Shown here piece after piece: positions 15,953-24,926 of a stretch of DNA of 64,000 nt. Position 1 is the stretch's first letter. Every line of letters starts with the position of its first letter. The translations under genes and the position numbers were made by a program. The notes below the pieces were generated by a model that was not told the origin of the DNA, searched no databases, and saw only the letters and a program-made list of their open reading frames with translations. Source of the stretch: Brevibacillus sp. SYP-B805 (GTDB lineage: Bacteria; Bacillota; Bacilli; Brevibacillales; Brevibacillaceae); contig NZ_JAALGD010000006.1 of assembly GCF_011059135.1 (NCBI RefSeq), forward strand, positions 1 to 64,000, read 5' to 3'.

Positions 15953-18900
15953 ATGGCCGAGGAGAAACACTCCCTCATATCTGAACTCCAATTTGATTTC
16001 ACGCAAGCTTCAAAAGACGCAGACACTTTCGTGGAAAAGCTGAAGAAAATAGATGAGCAGTTTCAAAAAACAGAAAAAGAGGTGCGGACATTCAATTTCA
16101 GAGTCGGGGAATCTATTGCAGAGGCGATCAAAGAGTGGAGAGGCAGTGATACCCGGATTGCGGTGGACGGCTCCGACATCATGAAGCGGATTCAAGCCAA
16201 CGATATGAATGCTTCCCGTTTGCAAAACATCATCAAGTCTTTCGAAACCAGTGTGATGGAGAAGATTGTGTCTAAAGGTACCGTAGATTTTAAGGCCGAG
16301 CTTTCCAAAGTCAAACCTGTGGAGAAATTCCAAGAGGCGTTCCAGAAGCTGCAGGCTGAGATTGTTGAGGTGGCAAAAGCTGCCGGCGTTGAAGTGCAGA
16401 AGGTAGCTCAGGTACATGAACCAGCCAATCAAGTGAACTCTCTTAGCGAAGGTCTTGTGAAAGGGATTGGTCATATTGTCCAATTTGCTGAAGTACTGAA
16501 CAAGCAGTTTGCCATCTCCGGGAATGAACAGAGTGTGGAGGACGTTACGGATACAATCGTTAACCTCCAGAAAATTCTGCTGAACAAGACGAAAAGCGTT
16601 GTTTCCCCCTTAATCAAGGAGGTGAATGAGACTCCCGCTTCTTCCATCGACCAGGCGGCGATACGGGGGAAGATCGTTCAAGTATACGCGCAATTGATAG
16701 AGAAGATTGTCGGCTTACTTGATAGCATTCCTGCGGCAATCGGTCATACTCTTCGTGATCTGAAAATCACCTTGAACACTCAAAACATTCCCGGTGATGG
16801 CGCCCAGACGCTTGGGCGTGTTATGCACGATGCGATCCTTGAAGCGGCTCAAGGGCTTCAAGGCAAACTGGGGATTACCTTCACAAGCGATGAACTGACC
16901 AGGATGAACAACGGTTTCGAAGAACTGGCCACACAGCCCTCAAATGTCGGCTCAGTACCGTTCAATGTCCAATCTTTGCATGCAGGTGTACCTGGGGCGT
17001 TGGCTGGACAGATTGGTTCCTCTTCCGCTGAATTTGTTCGGATGCTCCCTCAGATTATGGAAATGTGGTCCCAAGGTGTTATCGACAGCCTAAAGAACGG
17101 GTTCGGTCAGGTGAATACCAATTTACTCTCAATCCTCCGTATCATGCGCGAAAATGCTGACAGCATCGCTACCGGCATTACGTTGTTGAGCAAGATTGCC
17201 GCCGCAATGAAGTTCGAACAAAGCACGGCCATTGGCGTTAACCAGGAGCGGACGGAAAAGGATAGACGGGATGAATTCAAAAAGACCATCGACGTAGTCG
17301 ATGGATACGATAACCTCAAGGAGATCTTACTGGGTCGCAATGGCGAAGACGGGCAAGAGAACAACCGCGAGAACGATCGCGCTGTAGTTGAAAATAGAGC
17401 AAAACTCCGTGATGCCACTCAGCGGTATAAGGATGTCTACTTTAATTACCAAGGTTCAGACCGCGAGGAGCGTTTAAGTGCGCTTCGCAACGAGATACGT
17501 CAGCATGGTCAGAATCTCAGGCTCAGTAAGGAAGCGGCTAAACTCGGCAGATTCGCTAAACTCGGCAGATTCCTTAAAGTCGTTGGCAAACCCATACCGG
17601 TATTAGGAGAAGCGTTGCTTGCTTACGACCTTTTCAATGTGGCGTGGGATGTTGGTACCGCCGCTACGATGCTGCCCCATGAAAAAATGATGGCGAGAGC
17701 AGAGAAGTTACAAGACCTTGCGAAGAACACAGAAGCCATAGACCAGAGCCAGAACTGGCTGTCTAAAGGGTTGGGGGTAGCAAACTTCTGGTGGGACATG
17801 GGTCTTAACGGAATCTCTCACTTTCTCGGCGGAAATGCACCTTCCTTCTCCGAGTCTTGGAAAGCGTGGCAATTGCTCAACCGGTTTTCAGGCAAAGACC
17901 TTGAGGCGGCGTTGGAAAAAGAGCTTGGTGTCAGCAAGTTGTTGACTGATGCTCGAATCGCCTCTGAAGAGTATTTGAAGAGAACCAAGGACCCAATGGA
18001 CAAAAATGGCGACGGAAAGATTGATGAGGGAATCGAGCCTGGTAGCATGAACTTGGCACCAGAGGAGGTCGATGAAATCATCAAGGAAATCCGCAAAAAA
18101 GTCCAGGAGGGTACCGGTCGGAACGAGAGCAAGTTCACCATTGACCAAGCTAAGCTCCGCATCCAAGGTGTGCGCACGGACTCGAATGAAATGCGTCAAC
18201 TGATGGAAGAGTATCTGACCAAAAACATTACGCTTCTTCAAGAGCAATTGAACGAGATCAAAGCTCGCAGAGAGAAGTTGGTCCCTGGTAAAGAAGCCGA
18301 TCAAAAACTAGAGTTTCTACAGCTTGGGCTCGAAGCTGAGATGAGGCAGAATGAGGCCCAACTGCGGGAGAACAGGTTCTCTTCATACAACGAGATCATG
18401 AACAAACTGCAAGAGGATCAAAGCCTGATTGCGAACAAGTACGACATCAAGGAGTCGGAGGCTATCATTGGTGGGGCAAGTGAAGATTCCCTTGTCGTTC
18501 GTGAACTGGAGAGGCAGAAGGCAAACGAGTTGAGCCGCCGAATCGAACAGTCTCAAGCAGAACTGCGCGACTTGTTGAGTACGTTCAATCAGGGCGACAA
18601 AGAGTGGAAAACGATCTGGATGGCTATTCAGCAAACCGAGGCAGAACAGAAGAAGCTCTTCGCTGATATTAGTAAGCAGTTGGGCGGTAAAGCAACCTTT
18701 AACTTGCCGTCTGGTATTGAGCCAGTCTCCTACATGGATTATGTAACGTCTAGCAACTCTCACCGCAACGTCACCTTGAGACAAGGAGATGTGACAGTCA
18801 ATGTCACGATCGGCAATATGGACGGCGACCCCTCAACAGCGAAGAGGATGGCCGACGAGATTGCTATGCAGGTCAAGAACGTCCAGGTTAACGTGGCCAA

Positions 18901-18970
18901 CTCGCTTTCTCAGCAAGTAAAGACGGGAACGGGACAGAACTACACCTCGATGCTTGATTTGGGGAGGTAA
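15953..18970 (+). CDS. Tape measure protein
   Basis: The 1005-residue protein is the largest product of the tail core. It has the expected layout: coiled-coil-rich N-terminal half with regular heptads, a hydrophobic stretch near residues 545-575 (PVLGEALLAYDLFNVAWDVG), and a long charged coiled coil from about 700 to 920. Tape measures set tail length, at about 0.15 nm per residue, which predicts roughly 150 nm. Unusually, residues 683-693 (DKNGDGKIDEG) match an EF-hand/dockerin calcium loop. The start follows GAAAGGGCGTGAGACG. Confidence 0.88.
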   Translation: MAEEKHSLISELQFDFTQASKDADTFVEKLKKIDEQFQKTEKEVRTFNFRVGESIAEAIKEWRGSDTRIAVDGSDIMKRIQANDMNASRLQNIIKSFETSVMEKIVSKGTVDFKAELSKVKPVEKFQEAFQKLQAEIVEVAKAAGVEVQKVAQVHEPANQVNSLSEGLVKGIGHIVQFAEVLNKQFAISGNEQSVEDVTDTIVNLQKILLNKTKSVVSPLIKEVNETPASSIDQAAIRGKIVQVYAQLIEKIVGLLDSIPAAIGHTLRDLKITLNTQNIPGDGAQTLGRVMHDAILEAAQGLQGKLGITFTSDELTRMNNGFEELATQPSNVGSVPFNVQSLHAGVPGALAGQIGSSSAEFVRMLPQIMEMWSQGVIDSLKNGFGQVNTNLLSILRIMRENADSIATGITLLSKIAAAMKFEQSTAIGVNQERTEKDRRDEFKKTIDVVDGYDNLKEILLGRNGEDGQENNRENDRAVVENRAKLRDATQRYKDVYFNYQGSDREERLSALRNEIRQHGQNLRLSKEAAKLGRFAKLGRFLKVVGKPIPVLGEALLAYDLFNVAWDVGTAATMLPHEKMMARAEKLQDLAKNTEAIDQSQNWLSKGLGVANFWWDMGLNGISHFLGGNAPSFSESWKAWQLLNRFSGKDLEAALEKELGVSKLLTDARIASEEYLKRTKDPMDKNGDGKIDEGIEPGSMNLAPEEVDEIIKEIRKKVQEGTGRNESKFTIDQAKLRIQGVRTDSNEMRQLMEEYLTKNITLLQEQLNEIKARREKLVPGKEADQKLEFLQLGLEAEMRQNEAQLRENRFSSYNEIMNKLQEDQSLIANKYDIKESEAIIGGASEDSLVVRELERQKANELSRRIEQSQAELRDLLSTFNQGDKEWKTIWMAIQQTEAEQKKLFADISKQLGGKATFNLPSGIEPVSYMDYVTSSNSHRNVTLRQGDVTVNVTIGNMDGDPSTAKRMADEIAMQVKNVQVNVANSLSQQVKTGTGQNYTSMLDLGR

Positions 18971-18976
18971 TGAGAG

Positions 18977-19603
18977 ATGACACAGCAGTACACTTTTGGC
19001 AAAGCCAGTGATCATTACAAAAAGCGTCTTTTTGTAGACACCGGCGGGAAGTTCATGGAGGTAAAGGCTCGTATCATCGAGCCTTACTCCCCTCCTTCTC
19101 CTGTAAACAAGCTCAAGGAAATCCAGCTCCTCCATGCCCCTTCAAACTTTGAGCACAGAGGTATTGCTTCCTACAAAGCTCACCTTCGACTTCTATTCGA
19201 TAGCAAAGATGACTTTGCCGCGTACATGCTGTGGTCGGGGTGGACTCACAAGTTTTACGACGAGAAGGGCAGCATTTACCTGGGGGCGGCTGAGTCGATC
19301 AAACCGCAAGCAGTGGAAACGTCAAAGAGGTACATTGTTGAGATTGACCTGGTTTTGATCAAGAAAGACGCTTACGACAAAAAACACCTTAATCAGTTTC
19401 AAGATCTCGACAACGCGGCGGGTGACGGCCATTGGAGTAAGGACGATATTGTAGAAATGGCCGATTTGGGTCTCGTCGCAATCATCTCGCGGGACGGACA
19501 GCCGGTTCTCTACTTCAGACCGAATGACTACATTACAAGAGCAGAGTATATCACGTTCTTAAATCGGACCCGGCGGCTGATGGAGCAGATTATCAGGGAG
19601 TAG
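18977..19603 (+). CDS. Dit-like tail-tip protein with C-terminal SLH-like domain
   Basis: The 208-residue protein follows the tape measure directly, the position of the distal tail protein. Residues 1-140 look like a small Dit/tube-tip beta domain. Residues about 150-200 read as an S-layer homology domain: HWSKDDIVEMADLGLV, then LYFRPNDYITRAE and FLNR, which matches the SLH pattern W..I..L...G...G......F.P...ITRAE. SLH domains bind pyruvylated secondary wall polymer. Finding one at the tail tip suggests polymer or S-layer recognition by the particle. The fusion is intact and in frame. Confidence 0.65.
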   Translation: MTQQYTFGKASDHYKKRLFVDTGGKFMEVKARIIEPYSPPSPVNKLKEIQLLHAPSNFEHRGIASYKAHLRLLFDSKDDFAAYMLWSGWTHKFYDEKGSIYLGAAESIKPQAVETSKRYIVEIDLVLIKKDAYDKKHLNQFQDLDNAAGDGHWSKDDIVEMADLGLVAIISRDGQPVLYFRPNDYITRAEYITFLNRTRRLMEQIIRE

Positions 19604-19656
19604 ACTTTCGTGGTCTGCTCCTTTTCTCTGTCTATACTACAAATGAGGTGATAACT

Positions 19657-20943
19657 GTGGGGAAGCGTTGGGTTGATATACATGCGGGCCAATGGTTTTA
19701 TAACGAGATTATGGAAGCGACCAATTACTATCTTGAAGATGGAGAACCGCTCGTAGCAGGGATGACTTATGACAAGTTTGATTCGCCAAGAATCTATGAG
19801 GAGTTTCAGGCGGCGGGGCAAGCAACCTTTACCTTGCCTGAAGCTGTTACCCCGACTGGCGATAACCCGCTTTATGTCTTTATTGACGGTGTAAAGACGA
19901 TCTATAAATCGGTTAACGGGAATACGGTCGAACTATACGCGGCACCGAAAGTGGGCTCTACCGTTTCTTTCTTCATGCCTGGAAAGCCTGCCCTGGATGC
20001 AGACGGCAGACCAGTCAGTGCAGGAGGCGTTTACTATTACCCTAGTTACACGCTAAACTTCGGTGGTAACGCCAATCTCGAATACTACTACAATCCGTTT
20101 GACATGAAATATCTTGAGTACCTCTATGCGTTCGGACGGGCGTTAAAGAGGGCAAATGTCCAAGCAGCGGAATGGACTTCCTACGCGGATAAGCAGGAGC
20201 TGTTAAAGAAGTACATCGGGTACCGCGATGACATCTATGCGGTAGACCCGAACACTGGGACTGTCTATGTTCCGTACAGCCTGAACAACGTTTCTCTCCA
20301 ATTCGTCTATACAGCCCATGATAAGTCTAACGGGTCGTACAAACTCATGAAGGGTACGCTGAAAGCCACCTCCTCTTCGGTATCGTACAACGATAGATTC
20401 TTCCCAGACGCGAAGATGACCAGAGCGGAAGGGATTGCGTTTCTCGACAGGTTACGCCAATCGTTCTATCAACGATTTACGGATGCCGAGCCGCCAAAAG
20501 GCTCGTTTCACGATATCCAAATTGCATACACGGGACAGAAAGTGTTTCGGGTAAACGGTGCCTTTAATACGGACGGAACTGACTTGGTGGTAAGGGTGGA
20601 CGCAGCAATCCTTTCCAAAGCAAAGGGAGAGTACACGATCATAGATGACCGCACGGTTCTGCTTGCCCAGCCATTGAAGGACGGTCAAGTTGTAGAGTTC
20701 ATTTTTGCGAAGAACCGTTCCAAGTTTTCAGATGTTTCAAATACAGCGTGGTACTACCCGCACGTCATTGCGTTGGAGATGGAGTACTACAACGCTGAGG
20801 CAGGCAGACGTTGGCTGTTGACGGGAAGGGTGGCAACCGAAGATGATGCCCTGCTGGTCCCTGACGCTTTTATGACAAGAGCCGAAGCTGTATCACTCCT
20901 TAACAGGTTCAGGCATTGGGGAATACAGAAGTTCAAGCTGTGA
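19657..20943 (+). CDS. Tail-tip protein built of SLH-like segments and beta modules
   Basis: The 428-residue protein has three SLH-like halves. The N-terminus reads WVDIHAGQWFYNEIMEA, the middle ends FFPDAKMTRAEGIAFLDRL, and the C-terminus reads FSDVSNTAWYYPHVIALE...MTRAEAVSLLNRF. Between them lie two beta modules of the kind seen in the fibre genes (FTLPEAVTP...VFIDGV and FRVNGAFNTDGTDLVVRVD). The SLH units appear split by insertions. GTG 19657 is chosen because AATGAGGTG precedes it. A TCTATACTAC motif lies at 19631. It probably assembles with the Dit-like protein, giving the tip several wall-polymer-binding units. No homologue is known to me. Confidence 0.6.
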   Translation: MGKRWVDIHAGQWFYNEIMEATNYYLEDGEPLVAGMTYDKFDSPRIYEEFQAAGQATFTLPEAVTPTGDNPLYVFIDGVKTIYKSVNGNTVELYAAPKVGSTVSFFMPGKPALDADGRPVSAGGVYYYPSYTLNFGGNANLEYYYNPFDMKYLEYLYAFGRALKRANVQAAEWTSYADKQELLKKYIGYRDDIYAVDPNTGTVYVPYSLNNVSLQFVYTAHDKSNGSYKLMKGTLKATSSSVSYNDRFFPDAKMTRAEGIAFLDRLRQSFYQRFTDAEPPKGSFHDIQIAYTGQKVFRVNGAFNTDGTDLVVRVDAAILSKAKGEYTIIDDRTVLLAQPLKDGQVVEFIFAKNRSKFSDVSNTAWYYPHVIALEMEYYNAEAGRRWLLTGRVATEDDALLVPDAFMTRAEAVSLLNRFRHWGIQKFKL

Positions 20944-20954
20944 GGTGAGAGTGC

Positions 20955-23900
20955 GTGCAATTTCTAAACAAAGAGTTCGAGCGTGCCGTCAGGGAGAAGT
21001 TGAAGCTCGGTGTCCAAGATAAACCTGTCTGCAGGGTAGAGGTTGACAGGTTGGCTTTTATCCCGGGTAGAACCGAACAGTTGAGCTTCATTACCGGTTC
21101 CGTTCAAGAGGTGAAATCGATCGAACGGCGTTGGATTGAGAGCGGAGAGACCGTTGCCAACGCGCAGGACATGGCTTTCCCTGTCGTGGGGTACAGTTTG
21201 AGCGATGTATCTTCTCATTGGAGAACAAAGGACCGACCGACCCATCGGGGAATTGATATCGCATGTCCGATGGAGACTCCCGTTGTAGCGGCTTGGTCGG
21301 GAACCGTTATAAAAGTCGATGATGGACCAAAAGCTGTTCAGCAACCCGCAGGTATCCAAGTCCAAATTCAGCACGCGAATGGGGTTGTGACCAAATACTT
21401 TCATCTTCGTTATGTGAAATGTCAGGTTGGGCAGAAAGTACAGCAGGGACAGGTTATCGGGCTGAGTGGCAACTCGGGTCATGTTATGTCGAGCGGGAAG
21501 GAGATAACGGGGAGTTATGACGACCCTGACTCGCTTCGCGCGAAAGGTTATGGGGCACATCTTCATTTTGAAATTTGGGTTGACGGCAAGGACATTGACC
21601 CGTACCCATACCTTTCCGGGGCGAAGAAGATGTACAACGATTCAACCAATACCGGTTCGGTGGTGGAGGAGGGAAATGTTGATGTTGTTAAAGGCGCAAT
21701 CGTGCTGACTGAGGCTTTCGACTCCGCTAACTGGTATCAAAAATCTCAGTATAAAGCTGACCCTGGACTCCAATATATCACGACAATAGACAAGACGACC
21801 GTACCAAGTGACCCCGCGCTGAGATTTGATTTTAAACCTTCCGATGATACGGCGGGCGGGGCAGTCTGGGGATTCGATGTCACTTTGACATTGTCCACCC
21901 CTGTTGTTCTGGTTACTGATTTCTCGTCGGATATGAGCGGGAACGGAGCGTTCAGAGTCAAGGTAGACGGCAAGACGCTGGTGCGGTTCACGTCCGGTCA
22001 GGGAGTAGGGAAAATCATCTCCACAGGTGACAAGTACATTCCTGGCAGGGGGAACACTACCATTCGCTTCGAGGTGTACTGGAATGGTTCAACACCAATG
22101 ACGTTCCTGCTGCACAGCTTCAAAATACAGGAAGTTTCTGAAGTGTCGGAGTTCTCCAACCTAACGGCAGGACTAAACAAGGAAAATGGCTTGGGTTACT
22201 GGGTGGAGGAAGAAGTGTCTGACATTATGCTGAATACCCGCAGGGAAACCGTTGATATTCAAGTCGGCTCATTCGTTTATATGGATACGTTGACGCTGGA
22301 TAACGTCGTCAGCATCAATATGAATGAGAATTTCGAGCAGGAAGCTTCAGAGCTGACCTTAGTTCTTGCTAATCCAGACGGATTCTATAGTCCTGATTAC
22401 AACCCTGCTCTTTTTCCTGAGAATTATATGGAAACCCCGTTCTCCTATCAGATAAACGGTGCGACCATCGGAGTTCTCAGTGAAAACACCCCGATCCGAG
22501 TCTATCTCGGATATGGGGTAAATATGATGCGGGTGTTCACCGGGTTGATCGATAAGGTTGATATTAACTCCAACGATTCGACCATCACCGTTACCTGCCG
22601 AAATATGTACAAGCGGATTATGGAGAAGGTGCTTACCGAAGATTTGACTTATCCGCGGGACTTGGGGCATGAGCAAATTGTAGACGTTTCCCCGAACAAG
22701 ACCGACTACGAAAGCCTGGACAGAACAAGGAAGATTGTGTACAAGGCACAGCAGTATGGTCAGCAGTTTGGCATTGATTACAAGCTGATCTTGGCCATTG
22801 CTCAAGCTGAAACCCAGATGGGAACTACGGGAGCGGGGAGAGAAGAATCCGGTGGATACATTTGTGGGTACGGAGTGTACGGTCCTAACAACGCGGAGTC
22901 GTGGGCGGCAGGGATCGACCGTCAATGCTACTACGTGGCAAAGCGTATCCGGGAAGCGTTAGGGGACAGACCTATAACGAGAGAAGCAATTGCTTATTTG
23001 CAAAAAGGCGGAGACAAAGGAACAGCTTATCGTTACAACTCCAGTCCAGTTTGGGTGGACAATGTGTGGGAAGCCTACTCGCAGATGATTCCGAACAACC
23101 CCGTGTATACTACACAGTACTTCACGACAACGGGAGGCGGCGTTACCCCGTCTTTCGAGGATTACACTGAGAAAGCGAAGGCCAGTAAGCTGTGGCTGAA
23201 ATCCGCCATCGTACACGACCTGGTAGACAAAGCCGGACTCATCGGATGGAGGGTGACTTCCGAGGATTTAGCCTATCCTGATGTGGTCATTGAAGAGTCG
23301 TACCTGATTGAAGCGAGTCAAGCTACAGGCAAGGTTATTGTTGCGGCTCCTGACAAAGAAGGGCAGTTTATCGAGAAGGACATCGAGTCAATTCCGACTG
23401 TAAACGGGTGGTTGAATCCCTTCGTTCAACCTCCGACGAGATTCGAGTCTTACAAATACAAGATAAACGATTGCATCCGTGAACTGATGCAAGATACGAA
23501 CTATCGCTCGTACTGCGATAGGTACGGAACCTACCGATTGGAGAAAATCAGGTACACAGGAAACTGCGTTGCTTACTTTACCGAGAATGAGAACCTTGTC
23601 ATGGTAGGCAAGAGTATCGACTTCTCAAGAGGTCGGAGCCACCTTGTTATTTATGATGACCAGGGGCAGTATGAGAACTTCATAGACCCTGAGATTCTTG
23701 CGGAGTTGAAAGGTGAAGTTCGGTCGGCTGTTGTAAACGTGCCGTGGGCGCGAACGAAAAAACAGAAGGCTGACGTGGCCAGACGGATGTTCTGGGACTT
23801 GAAACGCCTGTGCAGAACGATGCAGGTTGTTATTCCTGGAAACCCTGCGTTAGACATTTTGGACCTCATTTACATTTACAGTCCCAACACAGCAACCAGG

Positions 23901-24008
23901 GGATATTTCACGATCAAGGGAATCCGAACATCCTACAGCGTCGAGGGTGGTTATTCTCAAATCCTTGACCTGACCTGGATAAACAGCGGGGCGGTGATTG
24001 GTTCATGA
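20955..24008 (+). CDS. Tail hub (Tal-like) with M23 peptidase and transglycosylase-like domains
   Basis: The 1017-residue protein contains an M23 endopeptidase near residues 75-220, with HRGID (H97, D101) and HLHFE (H202, H204) as zinc and catalytic residues. The phage hub region, about 410-570, has the ANPDGFYSPDYNP and FTGLIDKVDIN motifs of siphophage Tal/gp18-type proteins. Around 600-720 a segment (LILAIAQAETQMG, then AYRYNSSPVWV) resembles lysozyme-like transglycosylases. The C-terminal third returns to hub-like sequence. The enzyme should open peptidoglycan locally when the tip docks. GTG start with GAGGTGA before it. Two wall hydrolases in one hub fit a thick Gram-positive wall. Confidence 0.8.
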   Translation: MQFLNKEFERAVREKLKLGVQDKPVCRVEVDRLAFIPGRTEQLSFITGSVQEVKSIERRWIESGETVANAQDMAFPVVGYSLSDVSSHWRTKDRPTHRGIDIACPMETPVVAAWSGTVIKVDDGPKAVQQPAGIQVQIQHANGVVTKYFHLRYVKCQVGQKVQQGQVIGLSGNSGHVMSSGKEITGSYDDPDSLRAKGYGAHLHFEIWVDGKDIDPYPYLSGAKKMYNDSTNTGSVVEEGNVDVVKGAIVLTEAFDSANWYQKSQYKADPGLQYITTIDKTTVPSDPALRFDFKPSDDTAGGAVWGFDVTLTLSTPVVLVTDFSSDMSGNGAFRVKVDGKTLVRFTSGQGVGKIISTGDKYIPGRGNTTIRFEVYWNGSTPMTFLLHSFKIQEVSEVSEFSNLTAGLNKENGLGYWVEEEVSDIMLNTRRETVDIQVGSFVYMDTLTLDNVVSINMNENFEQEASELTLVLANPDGFYSPDYNPALFPENYMETPFSYQINGATIGVLSENTPIRVYLGYGVNMMRVFTGLIDKVDINSNDSTITVTCRNMYKRIMEKVLTEDLTYPRDLGHEQIVDVSPNKTDYESLDRTRKIVYKAQQYGQQFGIDYKLILAIAQAETQMGTTGAGREESGGYICGYGVYGPNNAESWAAGIDRQCYYVAKRIREALGDRPITREAIAYLQKGGDKGTAYRYNSSPVWVDNVWEAYSQMIPNNPVYTTQYFTTTGGGVTPSFEDYTEKAKASKLWLKSAIVHDLVDKAGLIGWRVTSEDLAYPDVVIEESYLIEASQATGKVIVAAPDKEGQFIEKDIESIPTVNGWLNPFVQPPTRFESYKYKINDCIRELMQDTNYRSYCDRYGTYRLEKIRYTGNCVAYFTENENLVMVGKSIDFSRGRSHLVIYDDQGQYENFIDPEILAELKGEVRSAVVNVPWARTKKQKADVARRMFWDLKRLCRTMQVVIPGNPALDILDLIYIYSPNTATRGYFTIKGIRTSYSVEGGYSQILDLTWINSGAVIGS

Positions 24009-24430
24009 TCAACGATAACCTGATATTTCCGATACTTGACCTCATCAGGCAAGAGATTCGAAAAGCATCAATCGCAGGGGATGCGGTTCGGGAAGGTGGG
24101 GACGGGGGCGGTACCTCGTCTCTGTTTGACCCGTTCAGCGGCATACCTTCCGTCATCCTCGAACGTAACCAACCAAACGACACTTATCGGGTCATGCTAT
24201 CCAAAGCCACGATGGTATATGAGAGCAATTGGGTGGTTGAATGGGAGCCAATGTTTGGGTATCACCCTCAGACCGGCAGTGCTTGGGCATTGACCGAAGT
24301 TAAGCTGACGGCGAAAAATCCCCAGAACGAGGCAGTAGCCATTTATAGCATCAGTCTAAACTATGATAAACGGGGCTTACTCGAATCTACGAGTGTGCAC
24401 AGACTGAGCGGTGAGCCTCTTTCACTGTAA
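24005..24430 (+). CDS. Tail-tip accessory protein of unknown function
   Basis: The 141-residue protein overlaps the hub stop codon (ATGA). A helical N-terminus is followed by a Gly-rich linker (GGDGGG) and a beta-rich domain with many aromatic residues. The position and coupling suggest a hub-associated or baseplate-linker protein. I do not recognise a family. Confidence 0.55.
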   Translation: MINDNLIFPILDLIRQEIRKASIAGDAVREGGDGGGTSSLFDPFSGIPSVILERNQPNDTYRVMLSKATMVYESNWVVEWEPMFGYHPQTGSAWALTEVKLTAKNPQNEAVAIYSISLNYDKRGLLESTSVHRLSGEPLSL

Positions 24431-24450
24431 ACCAACAGGGGTGCTGCGAG

Positions 24451-24524
24451 TGCCGCCAAGAAGTACACGGGGCGAAATTTCAAGATGGGCTGACAAAGTC
24501 GCAGAGAGCCTATCAGAGATCTAG
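24451..24524 (+). CDS. Possible 24-residue peptide
   Basis: GTG 24451 follows AGGGG by eight bases and opens 24 codons (PPRSTRGEISRWADKVAESL within) ending in TAG directly before the next gene. It is coding-like and fills the gap between two genes in a tightly packed operon. It may be a leader that couples translation of the next gene. No other support. Confidence 0.35.
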
Positions 24525-24536
24525 GTGGTGATTGGA

Positions 24537-24917
24537 GTGTCCGGGTTTGGAATTGGCTACCTGGCAGGTGGTCGGTTAGACCCTCCGTTTATGCCTACAA
24601 AGGTGAAGCCGTTTATTAAAGGCGATACTCTTCAAGTTTCGGTTATGGGAAGTTATCGTAAAGATACTCCCATTCCTATTGACGGGGAGTTATTGTCGGT
24701 GGCGGTGGGGTGCTCGGTTTATGAACCGAAGGACTACTGGAATGTTTACCTGGACGGAGACATCATCTGTGAGACAGTGTACACCAAGAATGTCCCTGAG
24801 GGAATGTTTTTCCTGGCAGTGATTCCGGTTCGTGCAGGCAGTAAGCTAACCTTTGAGTTCGTAAACAACGGCGGTAAAGCAAAGTTTGTTTGGTGGAACT
24901 ATCAGTTTTTAAGGTAG
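24537..24917 (+). CDS. Tail-associated protein, paralogue of the 13015 gene
   Basis: The 126-residue protein shares a backbone with the product at 13015-13377: YLAGGRLDPPFMPTK at the N-terminus, DYWNVYLDGD...ETVYTK in the middle, PVRAGSKLTFEF and YQFLR at the end. GTG 24537 has AGGTGG eight bases before; a GTG pair at 24525 is an alternative. It opens the fibre module. The beta-rich sequence suggests a small connector or receptor-binding accessory. Duplication to both sides of the tail core is unusual. Confidence 0.6.
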   Translation: MSGFGIGYLAGGRLDPPFMPTKVKPFIKGDTLQVSVMGSYRKDTPIPIDGELLSVAVGCSVYEPKDYWNVYLDGDIICETVYTKNVPEGMFFLAVIPVRAGSKLTFEFVNNGGKAKFVWWNYQFLR

Positions 24918-24926
24918 GTGATTAGC

